Part shown: positions 37,315 through 46,000 of the stretch, one piece after another
Layout: every line of letters starts with the position of its first letter
Numbering within the stretch: position 1 is the first letter of the stretch
NCBI RefSeq assembly: GCF_001429245.1
Contig: NZ_LMJE01000009.1
Span: 1 to 64,000, forward strand
Direction of reading: 5' to 3'
Source of the DNA: Rhizobium sp. Root274
GTDB lineage: Bacteria; Pseudomonadota; Alphaproteobacteria; Rhizobiales; Rhizobiaceae
DNA: 64,000 nt
Made by a program: the position numbers and the translations under genes
Notes under the pieces: model-generated
Databases searched by the model: none
What the model saw: only the letters and a program-made list of their open reading frames with translations
What the model was told of the DNA's origin: nothing

Positions 37315-38556
37315 TTATGCTGGTCGGGGCTCCTCCGTCGTGAGTTTCTTCGGACTGATGCGAACGAGAGCGGCGACCGCCGGGACGGCCGCAAAGGCGA
37401 TGAAGGCCGCAAGGGCAAAGAAGGGCGTGTAGCCCAGATGATGCGCCATTTGCCCGGCCGCCATGCCGCCAAGGATGCTGACCAGTGCGTCCATGCATTG
37501 GAACAGCGTGAAGTCGACGCCAGCCTGACGCGGGTCAGACCAGTGCATGAACTGGGCATAGAGGCCGACAAAGCCAAGGGCGAGAACCGCCGAGCCGCTG
37601 AAGACGGTCATCGTCATCAGCAGAACATGTGGGAAGCCGTTCGTGTACGATGCAGCCGCAAAGCCCGCCAGAGCCAAGCCCTGCAGCACGAGCGCGAGGA
37701 TCATCACCATGCCCGTGCCCAGCCGCCGGACGAGCAGGCCGGCCGCGAGCGCCACGCCGAAACCGACAAAGAGGCTGCCCACCCCGTTCGTGAGACCGAT
37801 CGTCGCCAGATCCAGTCCCTGGTCGACGAGGAAGGTCCCCGTCATTCCAAGCGCGACTTTTTGGGAGAAGGCGTAAATGGCAGAAAGTCCCAGCCCGCGG
37901 CGCAGGTCGGGCCGCGACAGTGCTGCGCGCAACGACGGCGAATGCGTGCGCTCCTCGTGCGGCAGTCGGGGCGAGACGAACAGGAGGAAGGGCATGCCGA
38001 GCAGAACAAGCACGACCGCCATGCTCCAGGTCGCCACCGGCCAACCCCAGAGATCGGCCAGTGCCAGGAACAGGCCGCCGCCGATAGCCGAGCCGAGATA
38101 GGCGCCGCCGACCTGCGCCGCATTGGCAAGGCCATGATGGTGCTGGGCAAGGCTCTGCACCGCAAACCCGTCGCAGGCGATATCGACCGTTGCGGCGGCA
38201 AAGGCCACCAGCGTCAGCAGCAAGAAGATCGGCAGCGCCCTTGCCGGATCCATCAGGCCGACGGCGAGAAGGCTGCCGACCGACACGAGCCCGCCAATGA
38301 GGATGATCGTGCCGGAGCGGTTGCGCCCGCTGGCCGGCAGCCGGTAGCGCTCGACGAGCGGCGACCACAGGAATTTGAGCACCCAGGGCAGGGCGATCAG
38401 CGACACCATCCCGATCTGGTCGAGCGACACGCCGGCCGTGCGCATCAGTGCCGGCAGTCCCGTCCAGGTCATGCCGCCGATCACGCTCTGCCCCACATAG
38501 AGGGCGCCGATGCCGGTGATCAGCATCGGCGTCGAACTGGCTTGTCGCGCCGCCAT
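37315..38556 (-). CDS. MFS siderophore transporter, RhtX/FptX type
   Basis: The 413-residue protein is a twelve-helix major facilitator related to AmpG (GALYVGQSVIGGMTWTGLPA near the start, LPWVLKFLWSPLVERY near residue 58). RhtX of Sinorhizobium and FptX of Pseudomonas, which carry intact ferric siderophores across the inner membrane, belong to this group and lie beside a TonB-dependent receptor, as here. Its start shares one base with the receptor stop (TGATG), so the two form one operon under iron control. Confidence 0.82.
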   Translation of the reverse strand: MAARQASSTPMLITGIGALYVGQSVIGGMTWTGLPALMRTAGVSLDQIGMVSLIALPWVLKFLWSPLVERYRLPASGRNRSGTIILIGGLVSVGSLLAVGLMDPARALPIFLLLTLVAFAAATVDIACDGFAVQSLAQHHHGLANAAQVGGAYLGSAIGGGLFLALADLWGWPVATWSMAVVLVLLGMPFLLFVSPRLPHEERTHSPSLRAALSRPDLRRGLGLSAIYAFSQKVALGMTGTFLVDQGLDLATIGLTNGVGSLFVGFGVALAAGLLVRRLGTGMVMILALVLQGLALAGFAAASYTNGFPHVLLMTMTVFSGSAVLALGFVGLYAQFMHWSDPRQAGVDFTLFQCMDALVSILGGMAAGQMAHHLGYTPFFALAAFIAFAAVPAVAALVRISPKKLTTEEPRPA

Positions 38557-40652
38557 CAGAAGCGATAGCGAAGGCTGCCGTAGACTGTGCGGCCTTCGTC
38601 CCAGTAGCAATAGCCGGCCGAGCAAATGGCCTTTTCGGTGTTGAAGAGGTTCTTCGCATTCACCTGAAGGGAAAGACCCTTCAGATCGGGGTTGCTGTAG
38701 CCGAAATCGTAGGACAGCGACGCATCGACCAGCAGGCGGGCCGAATTGGTGAAGCTGTTCTGGTCGTCGCCATAGCTTTCGCCGATGTAGCGCAGACCGG
38801 CACCGACACCCAGACCGGCCAGGGCTCCGTCCTCGACCAGATAGTGGCCCCACAGCGAAGCGATGTGGTTTGGCGTGGCCGACAGTTCGTTTCCGGCCGT
38901 GCCGGTGGCGCCGCGATCGATCTCCATCTGCTGATAGGTATAGGCGGCGATCAGGCTGAAGCCGTTGCCGAGCGAGGCATTGGCTTCCAGTTCGAGGCCG
39001 CGGGAATGCAGGTCGCGCTGCACCTGCTTGTTGACGCCTGCGGAGGTGTCAAAGACGATGCCGTTCTTCATCTCGATGTCGAAGAGGGCGGCGGTGAGCA
39101 CGGCATTGGCATCCGGCAGCTCATACTTCACCCCGATTTCCTTCTGCCGGCCGGTGGTCGGATCGGCAACGCGGTTCACCGTGCTGGACGGATCGTCATA
39201 GACGAAGCCGACATTCGGATTGAACGAGGTCGAATAGGTCGCGTAAGGGGTGATCCCGGCCTCCGTGCGGTAGGAGAGGCCGATCCGGCCGGAGAAGCCG
39301 TGATCCGTCTGCTCCGTCGCCGTGAAGCCGGAATCCACCGCATCCGTGGAGGTCCAGTCATAGCGGGCGCTGGCAAACAGGCTGATCGCCTCCCAGTCGA
39401 TCTGGTCATGCAGATAGGCGCCGACCATGTTCATGCGCTGGCTGCCGCCGAAGGGCGTGGCCGTAGCGTTGAGATCGGTAAGGGTGGTGTAGGAGACGCC
39501 GCTATAGGCTTCGTAATCCGACCAGTTGTAGTCGAGACCGGCCACGGCGGTGTGGCTGAGCGCGCCGGTGTCGAATTCGAACTTGGCGGAGTTGTCGAGG
39601 GCGAGGTTCTTCACCCGCTCCTGGTAATAGCCCCAGTAGCGCGTCGGCGACGAGCCGTAGAGGCCGCTGTATTCGAGAGAGGCATCGACGTCGGAGTAGC
39701 GCAGGTTCTGGCGAAGCGTGACCGTCTCGTTGAGGCGATGCTCAAGCTCGTAGCCGATGCGCGCCTGCTTCTGGTCGAAATCGTTCCAGTTCGGATCGCC
39801 GCCATAGGTGTGGGTGAGCGTGCCGTAGACCGGCTGGTAGAAGGCGGCCGTGCCGCCGGTGAGCGCGCGCGAATATTCGCCGAGGATGGTGAGCTTGGTG
39901 TCCTCGTCCGGCGTGATGGTGAAGGCCGGAGCGATATAATATTTGTCGTCCGGATAGCCTTCGAGATGGGTGTCGCTCTTGCGACCGAGCGCCGTCAGGC
40001 GGTAGAGCAGCCAATCGTTTTCAGCGCTCACCGGACCGGAAAGATCGACGCCCACCTGATAGCGGTTGTCCTGTCCCAAGGTCAGTTCGACTTCGCGGAA
40101 GGTCTCCGCCGTCGGCCGCTTCGTCACCATGTTGACAATGCCGCCGGGACCGCTGACCCCGTAGAGCGCCGAGGCGGGGCCCTTCAGCACCGTAACACCC
40201 TCAAGGCCGTAGGGCTCGCCGCGAAGCCAGGCGGATGGACCGTTGAACTGCCTCAGGCCGTCGCGGAACATACCGTTGTAATAGGCCGGGAAGCCGCGCA
40301 GGTAATAAGCGTCATAGCGGCTGTCATAGCCGAAGGTGTTGGGATTGGCACCGGCCGTATAGGCGAGCGCCTCGTTCAGCGTGCGCGGCTTCTGATCCTC
40401 GATCTGGTCCTGGGTTACGGTGGAGATGGCCTGCGGCACCTTGATCAGCGGGGTATCCACCTTGGTCCCCGTGCGGTCGGCCTTCGCGACATAGCCGTCC
40501 TGCACGAGGATATCGTCACTCTCCGATTCCACCTGGATCGTGTCGAGAACCGTGCCCTCTTCCTGGGCAAGGGCGATACCCGGCTGCACCATGCAGGCAA
40601 TGCCCGCCAGCATCATCAGGCGATGCCCCGCCATTCTCTTGTTCATGTCCAT
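38556..40652 (-). CDS. TonB-dependent siderophore receptor
   Basis: The 698-residue outer-membrane receptor has a signal peptide ending near GIALAQ, a plug domain (LIKVPQAISTVTQDQIEDQK, then LNEALAYTAGANPNT) with the GPASALYGVSGPGGIVNMVT region, and a 22-strand barrel ending YGSLRYRF with terminal phenylalanine. It imports a ferric siderophore using TonB energy; the identity of the siderophore cannot be read. ATG at 40652 has GAGGGGACATCGAT in front. It is the first gene of an operon with an RhtX-like transporter, behind a promoter containing an iron box. Confidence 0.92.
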   Translation of the reverse strand: MDMNKRMAGHRLMMLAGIACMVQPGIALAQEEGTVLDTIQVESESDDILVQDGYVAKADRTGTKVDTPLIKVPQAISTVTQDQIEDQKPRTLNEALAYTAGANPNTFGYDSRYDAYYLRGFPAYYNGMFRDGLRQFNGPSAWLRGEPYGLEGVTVLKGPASALYGVSGPGGIVNMVTKRPTAETFREVELTLGQDNRYQVGVDLSGPVSAENDWLLYRLTALGRKSDTHLEGYPDDKYYIAPAFTITPDEDTKLTILGEYSRALTGGTAAFYQPVYGTLTHTYGGDPNWNDFDQKQARIGYELEHRLNETVTLRQNLRYSDVDASLEYSGLYGSSPTRYWGYYQERVKNLALDNSAKFEFDTGALSHTAVAGLDYNWSDYEAYSGVSYTTLTDLNATATPFGGSQRMNMVGAYLHDQIDWEAISLFASARYDWTSTDAVDSGFTATEQTDHGFSGRIGLSYRTEAGITPYATYSTSFNPNVGFVYDDPSSTVNRVADPTTGRQKEIGVKYELPDANAVLTAALFDIEMKNGIVFDTSAGVNKQVQRDLHSRGLELEANASLGNGFSLIAAYTYQQMEIDRGATGTAGNELSATPNHIASLWGHYLVEDGALAGLGVGAGLRYIGESYGDDQNSFTNSARLLVDASLSYDFGYSNPDLKGLSLQVNAKNLFNTEKAICSAGYCYWDEGRTVYGSLRYRF

Positions 40653-40715
40653 ATCGATGTCCCCTCGATCAGTCGGCCGGCGCATTAAAAGATGATTAAT
40701 GCACTCAGGAAATGC

Positions 40716-40743
40716 GATATAAATAGATGACGACATGAGTCAA
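40716..40743 (-). promoter_or_regulatory. Iron-regulated promoter with RirA-type IRO box
   Basis: On the minus strand TTGACT (40743-40738) and TATATC (40721-40716) with a 16-base spacer form a good sigma-70 promoter 64 bases upstream of the receptor start. The sequence TGA-N9-TCA at 40728-40742 overlaps the -35 and spacer. This is exactly the iron-responsive operator consensus bound by RirA in rhizobia, so repression in iron-rich cells is the expected control. Confidence 0.75.
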
Positions 40744-40832
40744 GTTTTGCGATCGGGTTTTGCACGGAAGGGATTTGCGCACACAGCTCCGCTGCCGGTC
40801 GGGATCATCTCCCTCCGGGCGGGGCGAAACTT

Positions 40833-40853
40833 TCCTCGGGTTAAACCCGAGGA
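40833..40853. repeat. Palindromic repeat unit 1
   Basis: TCCTCGGGTT-A-AACCCGAGGA is a perfect 10-bp inverted repeat with one central base. It is the variant with TTAA in the centre that also occurs at 42020-42040. Confidence 0.85.
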
Positions 40854-40858
40854 TCGGA

Positions 40859-40914
40859 CGAGGCGCCAGAAGCAACCTGTCTAAGTAATGTATGTGGCTC
40901 CTTCCGGCGCCTCG
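40859..40914. repeat. Inverted pair inside the gap between units 1 and 2
   Basis: CGAGGCGCCAGAAG at 40859-40872 pairs with CTTCCGGCGCCTCG at 40901-40914 (13 of 14 positions) over a 28-base loop. It copies the layout of the inner stems seen in the larger elements downstream, with a different sequence. Confidence 0.6.
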
Positions 40915-40967
40915 TTCGGCGTCTATTCCCGCTGCATGCGTCTCTCTGGCAAGGCGGCGACGGTCCT

Positions 40968-40998
40968 CGTGATCCTCGGGCTTGACCCGAGGATCACG
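40968..40998. repeat. Palindromic repeat unit 2
   Basis: CGTGATCCTCGGG at 40968-40980 pairs perfectly with CCCGAGGATCACG at 40986-40998 around CTTGA, a 13-bp stem with the standard loop of the family in forward orientation. Confidence 0.85.
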
Positions 40999-41516
40999 AG
41001 GATTGACCGGGCGCGGGTCCGGCTGTGGCATCATACGAGATGACGCTTCAGCCTGGCCGGTGGCCCGGGACGTTCCCGCCGGATGGTGCACCATTCCGAC
41101 CGGGACCCTCGCCCGGGGGATGAAGCCTTTGCCATTGGCGGCTTAGGCCTTCATCCCCGCCGTTTGTTTCGCCCCGCCGTCTGGTATGGTTCGCGACAGC
41201 GTTGGCGCCTTGTCTGTGTGCCCCTGAGGCACGTCCTTCCGATCGGGTTGCACCTGCGACAGTGCTTAACCCCGGCGCCGGCCCCGCCTCGCCTGACATC
41301 GCATCGTCAGGTGTATCCGAGGGCGGGACGGGGTTGAGTCTATGGGAGGAAAAACGGTGGGGGATGAAAAAATGTGTCGGGGTTTGATTTCGTTGAGGAA
41401 TCGCTGCGGGGCGTCCCCCTCCGACTGCGGGATTTGAGGGGGGGCGTCCCGATTCTCCCCAGCGGGAAGAAGGTGGTGCTGCAGCGCTGGATGAGGGGCG
41501 GCGCACTGCTGATGGG

Positions 41517-41677
41517 GCTTGTGTTTGGATCCTCGGGTCAAGCCCGAGGATGACGGAGTTCGGGGACGAGGCGGTATCCTCCGCCGACGAGGACACATGC
41601 TGAAACAAAGGAGGAGAATACCAACCCCTTACCGCAGTCGTCATCCTCGGGCTTGACCCGAGGATCCAGACACAAGC
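41517..41677. repeat. Composite nested inverted-repeat element A
   Basis: Two 39-base arms, 41517-41555 and 41639-41677, are inverted copies of each other (38 of 39 matching). Each arm itself contains a 21-base palindrome (41530-41550 and 41644-41664). Between them GGTATCCTCC (41573-41582) pairs with GGAGGAGAATACC (41610-41622). The whole can fold as one long hairpin or as separate cruciforms. The right arm ends 11 bases before the ATG of the GIY-YIG gene. Confidence 0.85.
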
Positions 41678-41688
41678 ACACTGCACGC

Positions 41689-41973
41689 ATGGCGGGCTAT
41701 GTCTACATCGTCACCAACCATAAGCGCGGCACGCTCTATATCGGCGTAACGTCCGATCTGGAGCGGCGGATCTATGAGCATCGCGAGGCGCTGACGCCGG
41801 GATTTGCCTCGAAGTATGGCTGCCGGCAATTGGTCTGGTATGAGGAGCACGACAGCATTGGTACGGCGATCCAGCGGGAGAAGTCGCTGAAGCGCTGGTA
41901 TCGGCAGTGGAAGATCGCGTTGATCGAGGGGTTCAATCCCGACTGGCGGGATTTGTATTACGAGTTGATGTGA
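41689..41973 (+). CDS. Single-domain GIY-YIG nuclease family protein
   Basis: The 94-residue protein is a bare GIY-YIG endonuclease-like domain: VYIVTNHKRGTLYIGVTSDL near residues 4-24 gives the two tyrosine strands, R27/R28 and H31 lie in LERRIYEHR, and the metal glutamate is in IQREKSLKRW. There is no DNA-binding extension. The substrate is unknown; relatives are multicopy in rhizobia. No clear ribosome-binding site precedes ATG 41689, and an in-frame TTG inside the preceding palindrome at 41653 could add 12 residues. It is framed by palindromic elements on both sides. Confidence 0.85.
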   Translation: MAGYVYIVTNHKRGTLYIGVTSDLERRIYEHREALTPGFASKYGCRQLVWYEEHDSIGTAIQREKSLKRWYRQWKIALIEGFNPDWRDLYYELM

Positions 41974-41998
41974 GGCGATTTCGGTGCCGGTCGCTGCC

Positions 41999-42141
41999 GT
42001 TGAAGGGCTTTTGTCTGGATCCTCGGGTTTAACCCGAGGACGAGGATGACGACCTTTGGGGGGGGGGGGAGGAAGGTATTCTCCTCAGGCCTTGTGCTAT
42101 GAAGATGGTAGAGGAGGATACCCGCAGCTTCCCATGCTCCG
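41999..42141. repeat. Half element C (left arm plus inner stem)
   Basis: GGGCTTTTGTCTGGATCC with a TTAA-centred palindrome at 42020-42040, a run of G at 42058-42069, then GGTATTCTCCTC (42075-42086) and GAGGAGGATACC (42111-42122) repeat the order of element B. The flanks are also alike (GTTGAAGGGCTT before, CGCAGCTTCCCATGCTCCG after), showing a direct duplication of about 150 bases. The right arm is missing: the sequence diverges after CTCCG at 42141. Confidence 0.8.
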
Positions 42142-42217
42142 CCCGCGCCTCGCAGCATTTGCATCATCGGTTGATGTTACAGTTTCGGGGGTAGTTGGTG
42201 CTGCTCGCTGTGGTTGA
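42142..42217. other. Spacer between repeat copies
   Basis: The sequence holds nothing recognisable as a gene. Its end, GTGCTGCTCGCTGTGGTTGA, parallels the stretch before element C, marking the limit of the duplicated block. Confidence 0.5.
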
Positions 42218-42385
42218 AGGGCTTGTGTCTGGATCCTCGGGTCAAGCCCGAGGATGACGACCGTTGGGGGAGGGTAAGGGTATTCTCCTCAGGCTTTGTG
42301 CGATGAAAACGCTAGAGGAGGATACCCGCAGCTTCCCATGCTCCGTCATCCTCGGGCTTGACCCGAGGATCCAGACACAAGCCCT
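42218..42385. repeat. Composite nested inverted-repeat element B
   Basis: The arms 42218-42259 and 42344-42385 are perfect inverted copies over 42 bases, each with an internal palindrome (42234-42254 and 42349-42369). The inner stem is GGTATTCTCCTC (42279-42290) with GAGGAGGATACC (42315-42326). The plan is the same as in element A. Read through, the right arm encodes VILGLDPRIQ, a peptide frequent in false protein predictions. Confidence 0.88.
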
Positions 42386-42614
42386 ACGGATGCCCGATCA
42401 GGGCCAAACCTCAGATTTCGCAAGAGAGGGGCTCGGTGAGGCAGTCGCCCACGGAACTGTGCCCCTCTCCTGGAAAATCTGAAGTTTAGGCGGCTTGCGC
42501 GCGCCTAAGCCTTCGATTTTCCGTCCTCCCCCGCATGGGGGGAGGTGAGGCGCCACGACTCCGTAGTCTTCACTGAAGCCACCCGCAAGTTAATACCTGC
42601 AGGTGGCAATCAGA

Positions 42615-42749
42615 TCATTTCTTTTTATTCGGCGCCTGCGTTAGCGCCGAAGCAGCAACCTTCTTCACTGCAGCAGGTGTTTTTGAGTTGCTCAGCAGCT
42701 TTCCAGCAGTGGATGCAACAGACTTCGAGGTACGTTCATTTCGAGCCAT
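42615..42749 (-). CDS. 44-residue basic protein (MARNERTS family)
   Basis: The minus strand from ATG 42749 to TGA 42615 encodes MARNERTSKSVASTAGKLLS and then NSKTPAAVKK, VAASALTQAP, NKKK. I recognise this as a small protein of unknown function found widely in Proteobacteria, with the fixed ends MARNERTS and ASALTQAP. The composition is highly basic and serine/alanine-rich, consistent with nucleic-acid binding or a disordered chain. AGGGAGATCCCCA gives a good ribosome-binding site. It lies between the repeats and nrdJ. Confidence 0.75.
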   Translation of the reverse strand: MARNERTSKSVASTAGKLLSNSKTPAAVKKVAASALTQAPNKKK

Positions 42750-42927
42750 TGGGGATCTCCCTGTTTATGGCCACCGAAGCTACCTCGACTCTGAGACCCA
42801 ACTTCCCTATTTTCTCCATGCGACTGGCTTTGGGATTTGAGTCTCTTGGCCCCGCGTGGGCTTCGGCCTTTTCGCGGTACTCAAAGCCGAAACCGAGAGG
42901 TTTCGGCTTTGTCATTTCTACAGCCAA
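42736..42927 (-). CDS. Possible 63-residue protein overlapping the MARNERTS gene
   Basis: An open frame of 63 codons ends 14 bases inside the MARNERTS gene (stop at 42736). The C-terminal half, EKIGKLGLRVEVASVAINRE, looks protein-like, but the first half reads through a strong hairpin (42883-42910), and neither the TTG at 42927 nor internal ATGs at 42915 and 42819 has a clear ribosome-binding site. It may be a leader frame whose translation feeds the downstream start, or no gene at all. Confidence 0.3.
   Translation of the reverse strand: MAVEMTKPKPLGFGFEYREKAEAHAGPRDSNPKASRMEKIGKLGLRVEVASVAINREIPNGSK
42883..42910. terminator. Perfect hairpin with GAGA loop upstream of the small genes
   Basis: AAAGCCGAAACC at 42883-42894 pairs with GGTTTCGGCTTT at 42899-42910 around GAGA. 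On the plus strand GTCATTTCT follows the terminal TTT; on the minus strand the stem ends in TTT then GAGTACC. It may act as a terminator in either direction or as an mRNA structure in the leader of the small minus-strand gene. Confidence 0.5.
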
Positions 42928-42960
42928 CGATTTTTGGTCGATCTTGTTTTGTTCTGTCTA

Positions 42961-42994
42961 GATTTCCGGCCCGAGGTTTCCCCCGGGCCGAAAT
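42961..42994 (-). terminator. Hairpin downstream of nrdJ
   Basis: GATTT-C-CGGCCC at 42961-42972 pairs with GGGCCGAAATC at 42984-42994 with one bulged base. It lies 20 bases beyond the nrdJ stop codon on the minus strand. The thymine tract is lacking, so it may only protect the 3' end. Confidence 0.5.
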
Positions 42995-43014
42995 CTCATT
43001 CAATTCTCAGCTAA

Positions 43015-46000
43015 TCAGCTGCACCCACTCGTCGCGCCACACGTGTCGCACTTCTCGCAAGTGCCATTCCGCACCATCGTGAAGTTCTGGCATTCCGAGC
43101 ACATATTGCCCGTATAGCCCTGCGCAATGGAGCGCATGCGGCGGGTGGCTTCCAGCTGCTTGGCGTCGGCCTTCGCCTTTGCGGCCTCGTCGGCTGCCGT
43201 GTCCGAGAACAGGCCTTCTTCGGCGATCTCCTCGGCCAGTTCCACGGCGCGTTCCTCGTAGTCGCGCTTGAAGGACACGACTTCAGAGGTGGCGACGGCG
43301 GTCGTCACTTCGAGCTTGCGGGCGGTGGCGCCGGCAGAGAAGGCGGTGACGGTCGAGGCCTTGGCGGGGGCGGCGGTGGCGGCTCCCTTGGGGTCTGCGC
43401 CGGCCGCAGCCGGCATGTGGCTGGAGACCAGCGTCGGCTTGTAGCCGCGGGTCAGGCCCTTGGAGACGACGTCCGCCTTGCCTTCCTTGACGCCACGGCC
43501 AAGCGCGGTCGTGGAGAAGTCGGAGGTGTCGACATGGGCCAGATCGCTGCGACCGAGATAGGAGATCGCCAGCTCGCGGAAGACGTAGTCGAGGATCGAC
43601 GTCGCATTCTTGATCGCGTCGTTGCCGGTGACCATGCCGGCCGGCTCGAACTTGGTGAAGGTGAAGGCGTCGACATATTCCTCGAGCGGAACGCCATATT
43701 GCAGGCCGAGCGAGACGGAGATGGCGAAGTTGTTGATGAAGGCGCGGAGGGCAGAGCCTTCCTTGTTCATGTCAAGGAAGATTTCGCCGAGACGGCCGTC
43801 GTCATATTCGCCGGTGCGCAGGAAGATGGTGTGACCACCGATCTTGGCCTTCTGGGTATAACCCTTGCGGCGGGTCGGCAGCTTTTCCTGTTCGCGCACG
43901 ACACGCTCGACGATGCGCTCGACGATGCGTTCCGTGATGGTGACGGCCTGGGCGGCAGCGGGCTGCTGGAGCAGTTCCTCGACGCCGTCCTCATGGTCCT
44001 CGTCCTCGATGAGGGAGGCATTGAGCGGCTGGGAGAGTTTTGAGCCGTCACGGTAGAGCGCGTTGGCCTTCAGCGCCAGCTTCCAGGACAGCATGTAGGC
44101 GGCACCGCAATCTTCGACGGTCGCTTCGTTCGGCATGTTGATCGTCTTGGAGATCGCACCCGAGATGAACGGCTGGGCGGCCGCCATCATGCGGATGTGG
44201 CTCTCGACCGAGAGATAACGCTTGCCGATCTTGCCGCACGGGTTGGCACAATCGAAAACCGGCAGATGTTCGGCCTTGAGGAAGGGCGCGCCTTCGAGCG
44301 TCATCGCACCGCAGACATGGATGTTGGCGGCCTCGATGTCCTTCTTCGAGAAGCCCATGTGGTCGAGCAGGTTGAAGCTCATGTCGGCGAGCTGCTCGTC
44401 GGAGACCTTGAGGGTCTCTTTCAGGAAGTCGGCGCCGAGCGTCCACTGGTTGAAGACGAACTTGATGTCGAAGGCAGCCTTCAGCGCGCCGTTGACGGCT
44501 TCGATCTTCTCGTCGGTAAAGCCCTTGGCCTTGAGCGAGGACGGGTTGATGCCCGGCGCCTGGTTCAGGTTGCCATGGCCGACGGCATAGGCGTCGATCT
44601 CGGCGATCTGGGATTCAGAGTAGCCAAGCGTGCGCAGCGCCTCCGGAACGGCAGCGTTGATGATCTTGAAGTAGCCGCCACCGGCGAGCTTCTTGAACTT
44701 CACAAGCGCGAAGTCGGGCTCGATGCCGGTCGTGTCGCAGTCCATGACGAGACCGATCGTGCCGGTCGGGGCGATGACCGAGACCTGGGCATTGCGGTAG
44801 CCATGCTTTTCACCGAGCTCGAGTGCCTTGTCCCAGGCAGCGGTTGCATGTGCGAGAAGTGCGACATCTGTGCAATCCGCATGGGCGAGCGGCACGGGAT
44901 TGACGGAGAGGCCTTCATAGCCATCCGACAGACCGTGGGCGGCGCGGCGATGGTTGCGGATGACGCGCAGCATGTTGTCACGGTTCGGAGCAAAGCCCGG
45001 GAAGGGGCCGAGTTCCGAGGCGATTTCGGCTGACGTTGCATAGGAGACGCCGGTCATGATGGCGGTGAGCGCACCGGCGATGGCGCGACCTTCGGCCGAA
45101 TCGTAGGGGATGCCGGAGGACATCAGCAGGCCGCCGATGTTCGCATAGCCGAGGCCGAGCGTGCGGTATTCATAGGAGCGTTCGGCGATCTGGCGCGACG
45201 GGAACTGCGCCATCATCACGGAGACTTCGAGCACAACGGTCCAGAGGCGAACGGCATGTTCGTAGTCGGCGATGTCGATCTTCTTGGTCTTCTGATCCTT
45301 GAAACGGAGCAGGTTCAGCGATGCGAGGTTGCAGGCCGTATCATCAAGGAACATGTATTCCGAGCACGGGTTCGAGGCGCGGATCGGGCCCGCGGCCGGC
45401 GAGGTGTGCCAGTCGTTCATCGTCGTGTTGAAGTGCAGGCCCGGATCGGCCGATGCCCAGGCGGCATAGGAGATCTTGTCCCAGAGGTCGCGGGCCTTCA
45501 GCGTCTTCATGACCTTGCCGTCCTTGCGGGCGGTGAGGTTCCAGTCGCCATCATTCTCGACGGCGCGCAAAAAATCGTCCTTCAGGGAGACGGAGTTGTT
45601 CGAGTTCTGGCCCGAAACCGTGAGATAGGCTTCCGAATCCCAATCGGTGTCATAGGTCTTGAACTCGAGATCCTTGTAGCCCTGCTGGGCGAACTGGATG
45701 ACGCGCTTGATGTAGTTTTCCGGAACCTGGTCCTTCTTCGCGGCGCGGATTTCGCGCTTGAGGGCAGGGTTCTCGTTCGGGTCGAAGCAGGCGTTGTTAT
45801 CGGCCTCGCAGTTGACGCAGGCCTTCATGATCGCCTTGAGGTGCTTGGCGACGATCTTGGAGCCGGTGACGAGGGCGGCAACCTTCTGCTCTTCCTTCAC
45901 CTTCCAGTCGATATAGGCTTCGATGTCCGGATGGTCGATGTCGACGACGACCATCTTGGCCGCACGACGGGTGGTGCCGCCGGACTTGATCGCGCCGGCA

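Larger units (their letters stand above)
40744..41516. other. Gene-free stretch with palindromic units
   Basis: I find no convincing gene between the iron box and the repeat element at 41517: the long frames on both strands lack ribosome-binding sites and family resemblance. It holds two CCTCGGG palindromes (40833-40853 and 40968-40998), an inverted pair at 40859-40914, and several GC-rich runs including a repeated GGGCGTCCC (41408-41455 region). Confidence 0.6.

Noticed and set aside
41048..41686. 212-codon minus-strand frame through element A
   Set aside because: It reads through the palindromic arm (VILGLDPRIQ), a known source of false protein predictions, and has a low-complexity remainder.
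41653..41688. Upstream TTG start for the GIY-YIG protein inside the palindrome
   Set aside because: It would add 12 residues encoded by the repeat with no family match; the ATG at 41689 starts right at the domain.
40833..42385. CRISPR array
   Set aside because: Repeats are palindromes in both orientations with irregular spacing of 80-400 bases and no unique spacers or cas genes.
42264..42482. 72-codon plus-strand frame starting inside element B
   Set aside because: It also translates a repeat arm (VILGLDPRIQ) and has no ribosome-binding site.
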